Below, one piece after another: positions 1-8,541 of a stretch of DNA of 64,000 nt. The translations under genes and the position numbers were made by a program. Source of the DNA: Bacteroidaceae bacterium (GTDB lineage Bacteria > Bacteroidota > Bacteroidia > Bacteroidales > Bacteroidaceae); assembly GCA_017647225.1 (NCBI GenBank), contig JAGCLA010000046.1, positions 62,001 to 126,000 of the forward strand. The letters run 5' to 3'. Positions within the stretch are counted from its first letter, which is position 1. Every line of letters begins with the position of its first letter. Under the pieces are notes generated by a model, which saw only the letters and a program-made list of their open reading frames with translations, did not search any database and had not been told where the DNA came from.

Positions 1-447
1 GGTGGAGCAAGCGACGCTACAGAGCGTTTCATCGAGCCTACCCTGCTCGCTGACGTTCCTTTGGACGCACCGGTGATGAACGAGGAGATATTCGGCCCTA
101 TATTGCCGATGATACCATTCGAGGAGCTGAACGAGGTAATCACTTTCGTACGTGAGAGAGAGAAGCCTCTTGCCCTATACTATTTTGGCAAAACAAAGCA
201 TGCAAAAGAGGTTATACGCCTCACATCGGCAGGTGGCTCATGCATCAACGATGCCATAATGCACATCGCCAATGAGAACATGCCGTTCGGCGGTGTAGGA
301 AATTCGGGAATGGGACACTATCATGGCAAATTGAGCTTCGAGGCGTTCTCGCACAAACGTTCTGTGGTGACAACACCTACATGGCTCGACTTGCCGTTCC
401 GATACATGCCATACAGAATGTTCGGACTGGTAAAGAAACTGTTATAA
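1..447 (+). CDS. Aldehyde dehydrogenase, C-terminal part (5' end outside window)
   Basis: The reading frame is open from the first base of the window, so only about the last 148 residues are seen. The segment NEEIFGPILPM and the glycine-rich PFGGVGNSGMGHYHG are typical of the C-terminal catalytic and oligomerisation parts of NAD(P)-dependent aldehyde dehydrogenases, which oxidise aldehydes to carboxylic acids. The closing stretch after FEAFSHKRSV, with a hydrophobic basic tail, resembles the class 3/fatty aldehyde branch. The catalytic cysteine lies upstream of the window. A shared terminator follows directly, and dnaB converges from the other side. Substrate cannot be inferred. Confidence 0.9.
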   Translation, partial: GGASDATERFIEPTLLADVPLDAPVMNEEIFGPILPMIPFEELNEVITFVREREKPLALYYFGKTKHAKEVIRLTSAGGSCINDAIMHIANENMPFGGVGNSGMGHYHGKLSFEAFSHKRSVVTTPTWLDLPFRYMPYRMFGLVKKLL

Positions 448-450
448 CAT

Positions 451-480
451 AAAAAAACGAGCCACATGGCTCGTTTTTTT
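451..480. terminator. Bidirectional terminator between aldehyde dehydrogenase gene and dnaB
   Basis: A-run, ACGAGCC, ACAT loop, GGCTCGT, T-run. The hairpin is symmetrical and serves both converging genes. Confidence 0.85.
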
Positions 481-484
481 ATGC

Positions 485-2065
485 TTAGAACGGTACAGGC
501 GAATTGCCACCACCCGAGAAGTCGGGAGGTAACGACTGTCCCTGCAGATAATCGGGAAGGTCGGGTACATTGCCTGAATCCATAGGAATGTTTATGTTCA
601 TCTTTGAGCCAAGCATCACAGGCATATCACCAGGAGGCGGTGTAATAAGGCTCTCATCGTCAAGGTTCATGAAGCGCGCATACTCCTTACGGAACAGGAG
701 AGGTATATTATCAAGACCACCGTTACGGTGTTTTGCAATGATAATCTCAGCCTTACCACGCCAGTCGAAATCGCCGTCCTTGTATATATGGAAGTATTCG
801 GGACGGTTAACGAACATTACGATGTCGGCATCCTGCTCAATGGCTCCTGACTCACGAAGGTCGCTCAACTGAGGACGCTTACCCTCGATACCCTCACGGC
901 CCTCGACGTTACGGTTAAGCTGACTGAGCGCCATGATTGGAATGTTCAACTCCTTGGCAAGACCCTTCAACGCACGCGAGATGGTACTAATCTCTTCCTG
1001 ACGGTTACCCTTGCCGGTGTTGGCTGTCATAAGCTGCAGGTAGTCGATGAAAATCATCTTCACGCCATGTTCACGCACCATACGACGTGCCTTTGAACGT
1101 AGCTCGAACACCGACAGCTGCGGTGTATCATCGATATACAGCGGAGCATTCTCAAGAGCGACAATTTTACGGTCGAGCTGTGCCCATTCATATTTTTCAA
1201 GCTGACCGCTACGTATCTTGTCACCTGGTATCTCACAAACATTACAGATAAGACGCTGCACAAGCTGTGTGTTACCCATTTCAAGAGAGAACATACCGCA
1301 AGGAATACCCTGGTCAATGGCCATGTTACGCACAAGCGAGAGCGCAAAAGCGGTCTTACCCATCGCAGGACGTGCTGCAAGGATAATAAGGTCGGTAGGC
1401 TGCCAACCGGCAAGAATCTTATCCAGTCTATGATAGCCTGTACTCAAACCGCTGATACCGCTTGTATTCTTCGACGCAGTCATAATCTGCTCATACGCCT
1501 GCTTGATTACAGGGTTTATCTGAGTATAATCCTTCTGCATGTTATGACGTGAAATCTCGAACAGCTCCGACTCGGCCTGCTGCATGAGTTCCTCGATATC
1601 CTGTGTCTCGTCAAAAGCCTGCACCTGTGTCTTGCTTGTAAAGCGTATAAGGTCGCGTGCAAGCTTCTTCTGAGCTATGATATTGGCATGGTATTCGATG
1701 TTTACAGAAGAAACGACCTTGCTGGTAAGCTGTGCAATATATACAGGACCGCCAATCTCTTCAAGTGTGCCTTCGCTACGCATGAATTCGGCAACTGTAA
1801 GAATGTCGATAGGACGGTCGTTGAGGTCCATCTTCTGGATAGCCCCGAACAACAATTGGTTACGCTTGTCGTAGAACGATTCTGGCTTAAGCATACCGCC
1901 CAAACGTCCTATGGCATCGCTGTCAATCATCAATGCACCAAGTACAGCCTCTTCAATATCAAGAGCTTGAGGCTGAACATGTCCGTATTCGCTTAGTTTA
2001 GGAACAGCTACTGCCGCCTGCTGACGACGTGGTGTTCGTTTCTTTACTGTTGTGTTTTCTTCCAT
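485..2065 (-). CDS. dnaB: Replicative DNA helicase DnaB
   Basis: Hexameric helicase that unwinds DNA ahead of the replication fork. The N-terminal DnaB domain (from about residue 30, DIEEAVLGALMID) is followed by a RecA-like motor with Walker A (ARPAMGKTAFALS), Walker B (MIFIDYLQLM) and SQLNRNVEGR. The product is about 526 residues, usual for Bacteroidetes, with a proline/glycine-rich tail. I place the start at the ATG at 2065 (MEENTTVKK) although the frame stays open 11 codons further. The upstream codons coincide with a clear -7 promoter box at 2084-2091, so they are unlikely to be translated. It stands alone on this strand. Confidence 0.96.
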   Translation of the reverse strand: MEENTTVKKRTPRRQQAAVAVPKLSEYGHVQPQALDIEEAVLGALMIDSDAIGRLGGMLKPESFYDKRNQLLFGAIQKMDLNDRPIDILTVAEFMRSEGTLEEIGGPVYIAQLTSKVVSSVNIEYHANIIAQKKLARDLIRFTSKTQVQAFDETQDIEELMQQAESELFEISRHNMQKDYTQINPVIKQAYEQIMTASKNTSGISGLSTGYHRLDKILAGWQPTDLIILAARPAMGKTAFALSLVRNMAIDQGIPCGMFSLEMGNTQLVQRLICNVCEIPGDKIRSGQLEKYEWAQLDRKIVALENAPLYIDDTPQLSVFELRSKARRMVREHGVKMIFIDYLQLMTANTGKGNRQEEISTISRALKGLAKELNIPIMALSQLNRNVEGREGIEGKRPQLSDLRESGAIEQDADIVMFVNRPEYFHIYKDGDFDWRGKAEIIIAKHRNGGLDNIPLLFRKEYARFMNLDDESLITPPPGDMPVMLGSKMNINIPMDSGNVPDLPDYLQGQSLPPDFSGGGNSPVPF

Positions 2066-2083
2066 ATCATAAATTTCGTGCCG

Positions 2084-2091
2084 CGAAGATA
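2084..2091 (-). promoter_or_regulatory. dnaB promoter, -7 box
   Basis: TATCTTCG on the minus strand, close to the Bacteroidetes consensus TAnnTTTG, about 20 bases before the chosen dnaB start. Confidence 0.65.
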
Positions 2092-2160
2092 CACACATTC
2101 GACTTAATAATCAAATAAGACAGGATTTTGATTTTCAACAAAAAACAATAAGTTATCAAC

Positions 2161-2215
2161 GTTTAGAGTGTAGAGTGTAGAGTTTAGAGTGTAAAGTTTA
2201 GAGTGTAGAGTTTTT
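2161..2215. repeat. Degenerate GTTTAGAGT/GTAGAGT micro-repeat tract
   Basis: About seven imperfect 7-9 base units of the type (GT)TTAGAGTGTAGAGT in the dnaB-ispE intergenic region. A related tract on the opposite strand lies before purC (35516-35553). Confidence 0.7.
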
Positions 2216-2276
2216 CGTTAAACGCTAATCTCTCAACGTTAATTATCAAACTATTTTCTTTTCAATAAAAAAGGAG

Positions 2277-2284
2277 TATTTTTG
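2277..2284 (+). promoter_or_regulatory. ispE promoter, -7 box
   Basis: TATTTTTG matches TAnnTTTG and lies 23 bases before the ispE start. Confidence 0.6.
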
Positions 2285-2307
2285 TAGTTGATAAAACACT
2301 ATCAAAA

Positions 2308-3126
2308 ATGATTACATTCCCTAATGCAAAGATAAACCTTGGGCTTGACGTTGTTGAGAAACGCCCCGACGGTTACCATAACCTTGAAACGGTATTCTAC
2401 CCCATTCCTCTACACGACATATTGGAAATTACCAAGTGCGATGATGAATTCTCATTCACCATGCACAACGCTGTGTTCGAAGGTGGCGACAACGATAATC
2501 TTGTGGTAAAGGCATATAACCTGCTTGCCGAAGAATATAAAATACCAAAGGTAAGAATTTCGCTATATAAGAATATCCCTACCGGTGCCGGCATGGGCGG
2601 TGGAAGTGCTGACGCGGCTTTTGCCCTTAAGATGCTCAACGAGATTGCCGAGCTGAATCTCTGCGATGAAAAACTTGAAGAGTATGCAGCCCGCTTGGGT
2701 GCCGATTGCGCTTTCTTCATAAAGAACAAGCCTTCATACGCAACAGGCATTGGCAATATACTCACCCCTATCACATGCGACCTTACAGGCTATTATATGG
2801 TTGTTGTAAAGCCCGACGTACATGTTTCAACCAAGGAGGCTTATGCCTACGTAAACCCTCAATACCCCGAAAATGCTTTGGCAGAGATAATAAAGAGGCC
2901 TGTTGAGGAGTGGAACGGTTTGATGAAGAACGATTTTGAGAAAAGCGTGTTTGCCAAATTCCCAAGCATAAAAGATGTGAAAGAATATCTGTATGACCTT
3001 GGAGCGGTGTATGCCTCAATGTCGGGAAGCGGCTCGGCATTCTTTGGAATTTTCAAGAACGAATGTAATATCGAAGATATCAAGAAGCATTTTCCTGACA
3101 TTTTCTGCCAACAGTGGAAACTGTAA
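2308..3126 (+). CDS. ispE: 4-diphosphocytidyl-2-C-methyl-D-erythritol kinase
   Basis: GHMP-family kinase of the MEP pathway of isoprenoid synthesis; it phosphorylates the 2-hydroxyl of CDP-methylerythritol with ATP in the cytoplasm. At 272 residues it is slightly shorter than the E. coli enzyme. The start FPNAKINLGLDV carries the conserved Lys-Asn substrate segment. The ATP loop PTGAGMGGGSADAAFAL sits near residues 91-107, and the late glycine motif MSGSGSAFFGIF near 238-249. The gene is monocistronic, with its own promoter and a strong hairpin terminator. Confidence 0.96.
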   Translation: MITFPNAKINLGLDVVEKRPDGYHNLETVFYPIPLHDILEITKCDDEFSFTMHNAVFEGGDNDNLVVKAYNLLAEEYKIPKVRISLYKNIPTGAGMGGGSADAAFALKMLNEIAELNLCDEKLEEYAARLGADCAFFIKNKPSYATGIGNILTPITCDLTGYYMVVVKPDVHVSTKEAYAYVNPQYPENALAEIIKRPVEEWNGLMKNDFEKSVFAKFPSIKDVKEYLYDLGAVYASMSGSGSAFFGIFKNECNIEDIKKHFPDIFCQQWKL

Positions 3127-3179
3127 AAATACATGTGCTTGAATCAACTGCAAAAACCTTATTAAGCAAGATATTCAAC

Positions 3180-3217
3180 AAAAAATGTGGAAACGAAATT
3201 TCGTTTCCACATTTTTT
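3180..3217. terminator. Bidirectional terminator between ispE and the hydrolase gene
   Basis: A perfect 38-base palindrome: 19-base arms running from an A-run through TGTGGAAACG to the centre AAATTT, with flanking A and T runs. It overlaps the last codons of the converging minus-strand gene. Confidence 0.9.
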
Positions 3218-3977
3218 ATATCTCTATCTCCAGACCGTCGTAAGCCAAATGCACACCTGGGGGAAGACACTTCTCGAATTTGGCATGCAGGCCAATATGG
3301 TGCATCAGGTGAGTAAAATAGACCTTACGCGGTTTAACCTTCTCTATTATCCTGAATGCTTCAAGCACAGTCTGGTGTGTCTGGTGTGGTTTAGCAAAAC
3401 GTAACGCATTCATTACCAACACCTCAACACCATTTAGTTTATCAAGTTCAGAAGGCTCGATATAGCTCATATCGGTTATATACGCGAGCTTGCCAAAGCG
3501 ATATGCGGTTATCGACATCATGCCATGAAAGACACGGAAAGGTATTATTTCAATATCGCCTACACTAAACTTAGTAGAGGGAGCTATTGAACGCACCGAT
3601 ATGTTCGCCACACCGGGATATTTAACCTTATAGAAACAGTAAGGGAACATTGAACGTATCTGCATCTCTGTTTCGCGGTCGGCATATATGGGCAGTTCAT
3701 TTGAACGTGTATAAGGACGCAGGTCGTCTATACCTACAAGGTGGTCGTAATGCTTGTGGGTCATCAGTACTGCATCGATTTTCTTTATGTCAGCACGTAA
3801 GGCCTGAATACGGAAGTCCGGGCCACAGTCAATGAGTATTGATGTGTTGCCGTCTTCGAGCAACGCCGAGCAGCGCAGACGCGCATCACGAGGGTCAGTC
3901 GATGTGCAGACCTCACATTTGCACCCTACTTCGGGTACTCCTGTCGATGTTCCTGTTCCTAAAAATGTGAGTTTCAT
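3216..3977 (-). CDS. Metallo-beta-lactamase-fold hydrolase, PhnP-like
   Basis: 253-residue zinc hydrolase of the PhnP-like group (COG1235 type). Visible features are the N-terminal FLGTGTSTGVP, a cysteine cluster GCKCEVC (residues 19-24) typical of this group, and the metal motif THKHYDH (H74, H76, D78, H79). Later metal ligands are plausible in FRVFHGMM and YFTHLMHHIG. Members act on cyclic phosphodiesters, but the substrate of the Bacteroidetes branch is not known to me, so function is left open. It follows murB with four bases between them, suggesting one transcript. Confidence 0.88.
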   Translation of the reverse strand: MKLTFLGTGTSTGVPEVGCKCEVCTSTDPRDARLRCSALLEDGNTSILIDCGPDFRIQALRADIKKIDAVLMTHKHYDHLVGIDDLRPYTRSNELPIYADRETEMQIRSMFPYCFYKVKYPGVANISVRSIAPSTKFSVGDIEIIPFRVFHGMMSITAYRFGKLAYITDMSYIEPSELDKLNGVEVLVMNALRFAKPHQTHQTVLEAFRIIEKVKPRKVYFTHLMHHIGLHAKFEKCLPPGVHLAYDGLEIEI

Positions 3978-3981
3978 AGGA

Positions 3982-4992
3982 TTACTCTATTACGTTTACC
4001 TCCATATTCAGTTCAACACCGAACTTTTCCTTTACCGAAGCTACGACAGCCGAAGCAAAATCAAGCACTTCTTTTCCTGTCGCACCACCTCTGTTTATCA
4101 CCACAAGAGCCTGATGACGGTAAACACCGACATGTTCATGCGGGGTGTCCTTCCAGCCACATTGCTCTATCAGCCAACCGGCAGAAAGTTTTACATCGCC
4201 ACATACCAACGGATAGTTTGGCATTGAGGGATATTCAAGCAAAAGAGCATTGGCCACAGATGCCGGCACAATAGGGTTCATGAAGAAACTACCGGCACTA
4301 CCAACCTTGTCGGGATTCGGCAATTTGGCTTCGCGTATTTCACAAACCGCTTTGCGGATATTCTCCAAGGTCACTCCACCAAGCTGTTCAACCTTTTCGG
4401 CCAAATTGCCGTAAGTAAGCTTGAACAGAGGTTTCTTTGAAAGACGATAGGTTACATATGTAATTATATGTTTGCCTTTTTCAGTTGTCTTGAATATGCT
4501 GTGACGGTAGGCGTATTGGCAATCGTCGTGCAAAAAAACTTGACAAGCACCATCATTTATCCTTACCGTTTCAACCTTTACTATAAGATCGCCGGCCTCC
4601 ACTCCGTATGCTCCTACATTCTGCACAGCACTCGCACCCACCTCGCCGGGAATGGCCGAAAGGTTTTCCAAACCACCCCACCCGTTTTCTACCGTGTAGG
4701 CCACAAGCTCGTCCCAATTCACTCCGCTACCGACACGCAAGAATAGTTCGTCATCGTTCTCGTCAACGATATCCATTCCTTTTATCGATGAATGGAACAC
4801 CGTTCCGTTGAAATCGTTTACAAAAAGAAGATTGCTTCCGCCACCGATAACAAGCGAACGGCCATTGTATCCTTTTGCAAAAAAAGCGACAACGTCATCA
4901 ACAGATGAGAATTCAACGAACTCGGCAGCAACAGCCTCTATGCCGAATGTATTGTGAGGTAATAACGGATATGCCTGATATTGTTTTGTCAT
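3982..4992 (-). CDS. murB: UDP-N-acetylenolpyruvoylglucosamine reductase
   Basis: FAD enzyme that reduces UDP-GlcNAc-enolpyruvate to UDP-MurNAc in peptidoglycan synthesis. About 336 residues, the type I form. NTFGIEA opens the protein, the FAD-binding loop is VIGGGSNLLF, the second flavin motif is GLENLSAIPGEVGAS, and the catalytic serine lies in GSAGSFFMNP; the C-terminus ELNMEVNVIE supplies the usual glutamate. The frame could open at a TTG at 5001, but the ATG at 4992 (MTKQYQAYP) is preferred. Probably cotranscribed with the downstream hydrolase. Confidence 0.96.
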   Translation of the reverse strand: MTKQYQAYPLLPHNTFGIEAVAAEFVEFSSVDDVVAFFAKGYNGRSLVIGGGSNLLFVNDFNGTVFHSSIKGMDIVDENDDELFLRVGSGVNWDELVAYTVENGWGGLENLSAIPGEVGASAVQNVGAYGVEAGDLIVKVETVRINDGACQVFLHDDCQYAYRHSIFKTTEKGKHIITYVTYRLSKKPLFKLTYGNLAEKVEQLGGVTLENIRKAVCEIREAKLPNPDKVGSAGSFFMNPIVPASVANALLLEYPSMPNYPLVCGDVKLSAGWLIEQCGWKDTPHEHVGVYRHQALVVINRGGATGKEVLDFASAVVASVKEKFGVELNMEVNVIE

Positions 4993-5000
4993 AATAACCA

Positions 5001-5044
5001 ATTTGCATCACAAGTGCATAAAATGCAATTGTGATGCAAATATA
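5001..5044 (-). promoter_or_regulatory. murB promoter embedded in a long dyad
   Basis: The minus strand reads TATATTTG (5037-5044), a good -7 box. It overlaps a dyad at 5001-5041 with 19-base arms (ATTTGCATCACAA... and ...TTGTGATGCAAAT), one mismatch and a three-base loop. Transcription would begin inside the dyad, so the mRNA would start with a hairpin, or the dyad could be an operator. Confidence 0.6.
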
Positions 5045-5124
5045 ATGTAACCTCGCGAGAATTGAAAATTTGAAGACAATTTGATATAAGTATCGGAATA
5101 TTTAATTCTGACGAAACTTTAAAA

Positions 5125-5790
5125 TCAAGCCATTCCGCTCAAAATATACCACACGGCTATCATGTGACATACTGTTCCAAGCATAACAAAGAAATGGAAA
5201 ATGGTGTGTATATATTTTACCTTATGGAAACTGTAGAACACCGCGCCGATAATATATGCGACACCTTCGCCCACCACCCACAGGAAAACAGGGAGAGCCA
5301 CAGCATTGTAGAACTGCTTCATGGCTACAATAATTGTCAAGCCCATAAGCACATAACATACCGTTTCAATGATATTGTTCTTTTTCTTCAGGCTGCACAG
5401 GCTTACAATTGTTCCGGCAATGGCACATAACCAACAGAAAAAGAATATACCGTAGCCCCAATAGCCTATATCGCGCATTGCAATAAGCGTTATAGGAGAA
5501 TAACTGCCGGCGATATGCCAATATATAGCCGAATGGTCGAGCTTACGCAGAGGTTTGCGCCATTTGCTATCGGGTGGACAGGAGTGATAAAGGGTTGAAA
5601 AGACGTAGGACGAGAGCATACCGAAAAGGTATAGCAACACACTCACTATCGACAGGGCATCACCGCCATTCGCAACAACCTCTTTAAGGAAAAAGAAGCC
5701 TACCACTACACCACCGACAATGCCGACAGCATGAGATATTGCATTCCACCTCTCTTCTTCTACTGTATATTTCTTGGTTTCTGTACTCAT
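5125..5790 (-). CDS. Hemolysin III (HlyIII/PAQR) family membrane protein
   Basis: 221-residue inner-membrane protein with about seven hydrophobic helices. The PAQR metal-binding residues are visible: NAISHAVG in the first segment, TLYHSCPPDSKWRK followed by LDHSAIYWHIAGSY, and the late HTIFHFFVMLGTVCH. Bacterial members are called hemolysin III, but their role in non-pathogens is unclear; a metal-dependent lipid hydrolase activity has been proposed for the family. It appears monocistronic. Confidence 0.93.
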   Translation of the reverse strand: MSTETKKYTVEEERWNAISHAVGIVGGVVVGFFFLKEVVANGGDALSIVSVLLYLFGMLSSYVFSTLYHSCPPDSKWRKPLRKLDHSAIYWHIAGSYSPITLIAMRDIGYWGYGIFFFCWLCAIAGTIVSLCSLKKKNNIIETVCYVLMGLTIIVAMKQFYNAVALPVFLWVVGEGVAYIIGAVFYSFHKVKYIHTIFHFFVMLGTVCHMIAVWYILSGMA

Positions 5791-5797
5791 AATAGTG

Positions 5798-5805
5798 TAA
5801 AGATA
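5798..5805 (-). promoter_or_regulatory. Hemolysin III gene promoter, -7 box
   Basis: TATCTTTA on the minus strand, one base off TAnnTTTG, 7 bases upstream of the start codon. Confidence 0.45.
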
Positions 5806-5896
5806 CCCTAAAAAAAACAGAATATACTCTTTTTGTATAACATTAAACTATATACACTTTTTTTAAGACAAAAAGGACTACACTCTGTTGAAAAGA

Positions 5897-5929
5897 CACA
5901 AGGCTCTCACCGTTGGTAAGAGCCTTGTG
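5897..5929 (-). terminator. Terminator of the glycogen phosphorylase transcript
   Basis: Eleven-base arms CACAAGGCTCT/AGAGCCTTGTG around an 11-base loop, just after the glgP stop. Only a short T-rich stretch follows. Confidence 0.7.
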
Positions 5930-5948
5930 GTTATATATGTGATTTGGA

Positions 5949-8513
5949 TTAAGCGAACCACTTAACGTATGCGAAGTCCATACGGTGAGGAAGTTCCTCA
6001 TGGTTAGGATACATACGGAATGCAATCTTGAATGCACCTGCGTTTGTTGGAGCAATCTCTGCACCGAAGGTGAAGATGTTACCCTCACGCTGTACAACCT
6101 CCAAAGGATATGTTGCAAATACCTGCTCTTGACCCTTAGAATCCGAAGCCAAAACTACGAGCTCGATAGCTACAGCATTGTCAAGACCCTTCTCGTCAAC
6201 CTTGATAGTTACGTCGTACTTCTCACCGGCTGACATTGAGCCGTTCAAGAACTCCTGATCACCCTCTACTGAAAGTACCTCAACTGCGTTCCACTTAGCA
6301 GCAACCTCTTCCTTCCACTTAGCAAGTTCGCGAACTACCTTTGAATCGTTCTCAACGAGGTGATGATAACGCTTAGCCTGCTTGCAATAGAACTTGCTGT
6401 AGTAGTCGTCGAGCTGACGCTTCATTGTGAAGTGAGGAGCAACCTCTGCGATTGACTTCTTGATGCAAGAAACCCATTCGTCTGAATAAGCCTTACCACC
6501 ACGGTTGTAGTACATTGGGAGGATTTCGTTCTCAAGCAATGTGTAGATAGTAGCAGCATCGAGCTGATCCTGGAACTCCTGGTTCTGGTATGTACGCTCC
6601 TCTTTCAAAGCCCAACCTGCACCCGGCTTGTAACCCTCGCACCACCAACCGTCGAGTACCGAGAAGTTGAGTACACCGTTCATAAGAGCCTTCTCACCTG
6701 ATGTACCTGATGCCTCGAGAGGACGTGTTGGAGTGTTCATCCAGATATCAACACCTGAAACGAGCAACTTAGCAAGGTCCATATCGTAGTTCTCAAGGAA
6801 GATAATTTTACCTACGAACTCAGGACGGCGAGATACCTCGATAATCTTCTTGATCAAGCCCTGACCTGCGCCATCATGTGGGTGAGCCTTACCGGCAAAC
6901 AAGAACTGGATTGGACGCTCCGGGTTGTTCAACAACTTAGCAAGACGGTCAAGGTCTGTGAAGAGAAGGTGAGCACGCTTGTAAGTAGCGAAACGACGTG
7001 CGAAACCGATAACAAGTGCATCTGGGTTAATCTTCTTAACAACGTCAACGATACGCATTGGGTCACCCTGGTTCTTCAACCAATCCTCGCTGAACGCCTT
7101 CTTGATGTAGTCGATAAGCATCTTCTTGCGTGCAACGCGTGTGTTCCAGATAGTCTCGTTAGAGATCTTGTCGATTGCGTGCCAGATATCTTCGTTTGAC
7201 TGGTCGTTGATGAAGCTTGGATCGAAGTTCTCCTTGTAGAGCTTGTCCCACTCAGGAGCCACCCATGTTGGATAGTGAACACCGTTGGTTACATAACCTA
7301 CGTGGTTCTCTGATGGATAGTAACCCTTCCAGATTTCAGCAAACATTGACTTAGATACCTTACCGTGCAAACGGCTTACACCGTTGATTTCCTGGCAAGT
7401 GTTGCAAGCGAATGTTGACATACAGAAACGCTCGTTCTTGTCACCAGCGTTGATACGACCAAGGTTCATCAAGTCGTCCCAAGTGATGTTGAGCTGGTTA
7501 GCATAACCTCTCATGTACTTGCCGAAGAGAGCCTCGTCGAAGTAGTCGTGACCCGCAGGTACAGGAGTGTGAACTGTGTAAAGGCTGCTTGCGCGAACAA
7601 TCTCAAGAGCCTCTTCGTATGTATAACCTGTCTTGATGTACTGTGTCAAACGATAGAGGTTGCAGAGAGCTGCGTGACCTTCGTTACAGTGATAGATTTC
7701 TTTCTTGATACCCATCTTCTCCAACGCGATCATACCACCGATACCGAGAAGAATCTCCTGCTTCAAACGGTTCTCCCAGTCACCACCATAAAGCTTGTGA
7801 GTGATAGGTTTGTCGAACTCGCTGTTCATGTCGAAGTCTGTATCGAGGAGGTAGAGAGGCACACGACCTACATTTACCTTCCATACATTAGCGTGAACAT
7901 AGTAGTCGATGTAAGGAACGTGTATTACAAGTGGAGTAACACCGTCAGCCTCATAAACGCGCTCGATAGGAAGCTGGTTGAAGTTCTGAGCATCGTAGTT
8001 AGCTATCTGTGAGCCGTCCATTGAGAGTGACTGGCTGAAATAACCGTAACGATACAAGAAACCTACAGCACACATATCCACGTTAGAGTCAGAAGCCTCC
8101 TTCAAATAGTCACCGGCAAGAATACCAAGACCACCTGAATAGATCTTCAAAACGCTTGTCAAACCATACTCCATACAGAAGTATGCTACTGAAGGACGCT
8201 CTGCGTTAGGCTTAACGTCCATATATTTGCGGAATTCTGCGTAAACGCTTGCAAGTTTGTCGAGAACCTTCTTGTCCTTTGAAAGTTCGTCAAGTTTCTC
8301 AACGCCTAATTTCTCAAGCAAAAGAACAGGGTTACCTGAACATGCTTTGTAAAGGTCTTTGTCAAGCATGGCAAAGAGCTCCTTTGCATCTTCGTTCCAT
8401 ACCCACCAAAGGTTACGAGCCAATTCTTCCAGAGGCTTCAAAGACTCAGGAATGTAAGATTTAACATTAACAGTTTTCCAACTTGGTTGGTTTGTGTTAC
8501 TAATAGCAATCAT
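5949..8513 (-). CDS. glgP: Alpha-glucan (glycogen) phosphorylase, GT35
   Basis: 854-residue pyridoxal-phosphate enzyme releasing glucose-1-phosphate from glycogen or maltodextrin. The N-terminal helical domain ([14 protein letters not shown]) is of the DUF3417 type found in the short archaeal/bacterial branch, followed by [10 protein letters not shown] and [14 protein letters not shown]. The cofactor loop [14 protein letters not shown] supplies the PLP lysine; the usual Met before the lysine is Glu here. A beta-rich C-terminal extension of about 100 residues follows. It is 28 bases downstream of the glycogen synthase gene, so synthesis and breakdown of glycogen are probably on one transcript. 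Confidence 0.95.
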   Translation of the reverse strand: MIAISNTNQPSWKTVNVKSYIPESLKPLEELARNLWWVWNEDAKELFAMLDKDLYKACSGNPVLLLEKLGVEKLDELSKDKKVLDKLASVYAEFRKYMDVKPNAERPSVAYFCMEYGLTSVLKIYSGGLGILAGDYLKEASDSNVDMCAVGFLYRYGYFSQSLSMDGSQIANYDAQNFNQLPIERVYEADGVTPLVIHVPYIDYYVHANVWKVNVGRVPLYLLDTDFDMNSEFDKPITHKLYGGDWENRLKQEILLGIGGMIALEKMGIKKEIYHCNEGHAALCNLYRLTQYIKTGYTYEEALEIVRASSLYTVHTPVPAGHDYFDEALFGKYMRGYANQLNITWDDLMNLGRINAGDKNERFCMSTFACNTCQEINGVSRLHGKVSKSMFAEIWKGYYPSENHVGYVTNGVHYPTWVAPEWDKLYKENFDPSFINDQSNEDIWHAIDKISNETIWNTRVARKKMLIDYIKKAFSEDWLKNQGDPMRIVDVVKKINPDALVIGFARRFATYKRAHLLFTDLDRLAKLLNNPERPIQFLFAGKAHPHDGAGQGLIKKIIEVSRRPEFVGKIIFLENYDMDLAKLLVSGVDIWMNTPTRPLEASGTSGEKALMNGVLNFSVLDGWWCEGYKPGAGWALKEERTYQNQEFQDQLDAATIYTLLENEILPMYYNRGGKAYSDEWVSCIKKSIAEVAPHFTMKRQLDDYYSKFYCKQAKRYHHLVENDSKVVRELAKWKEEVAAKWNAVEVLSVEGDQEFLNGSMSAGEKYDVTIKVDEKGLDNAVAIELVVLASDSKGQEQVFATYPLEVVQREGNIFTFGAEIAPTNAGAFKIAFRMYPNHEELPHRMDFAYVKWFA

Positions 8514-8541
8514 ATTTTAATTATTAAATGAATATTTCAAA

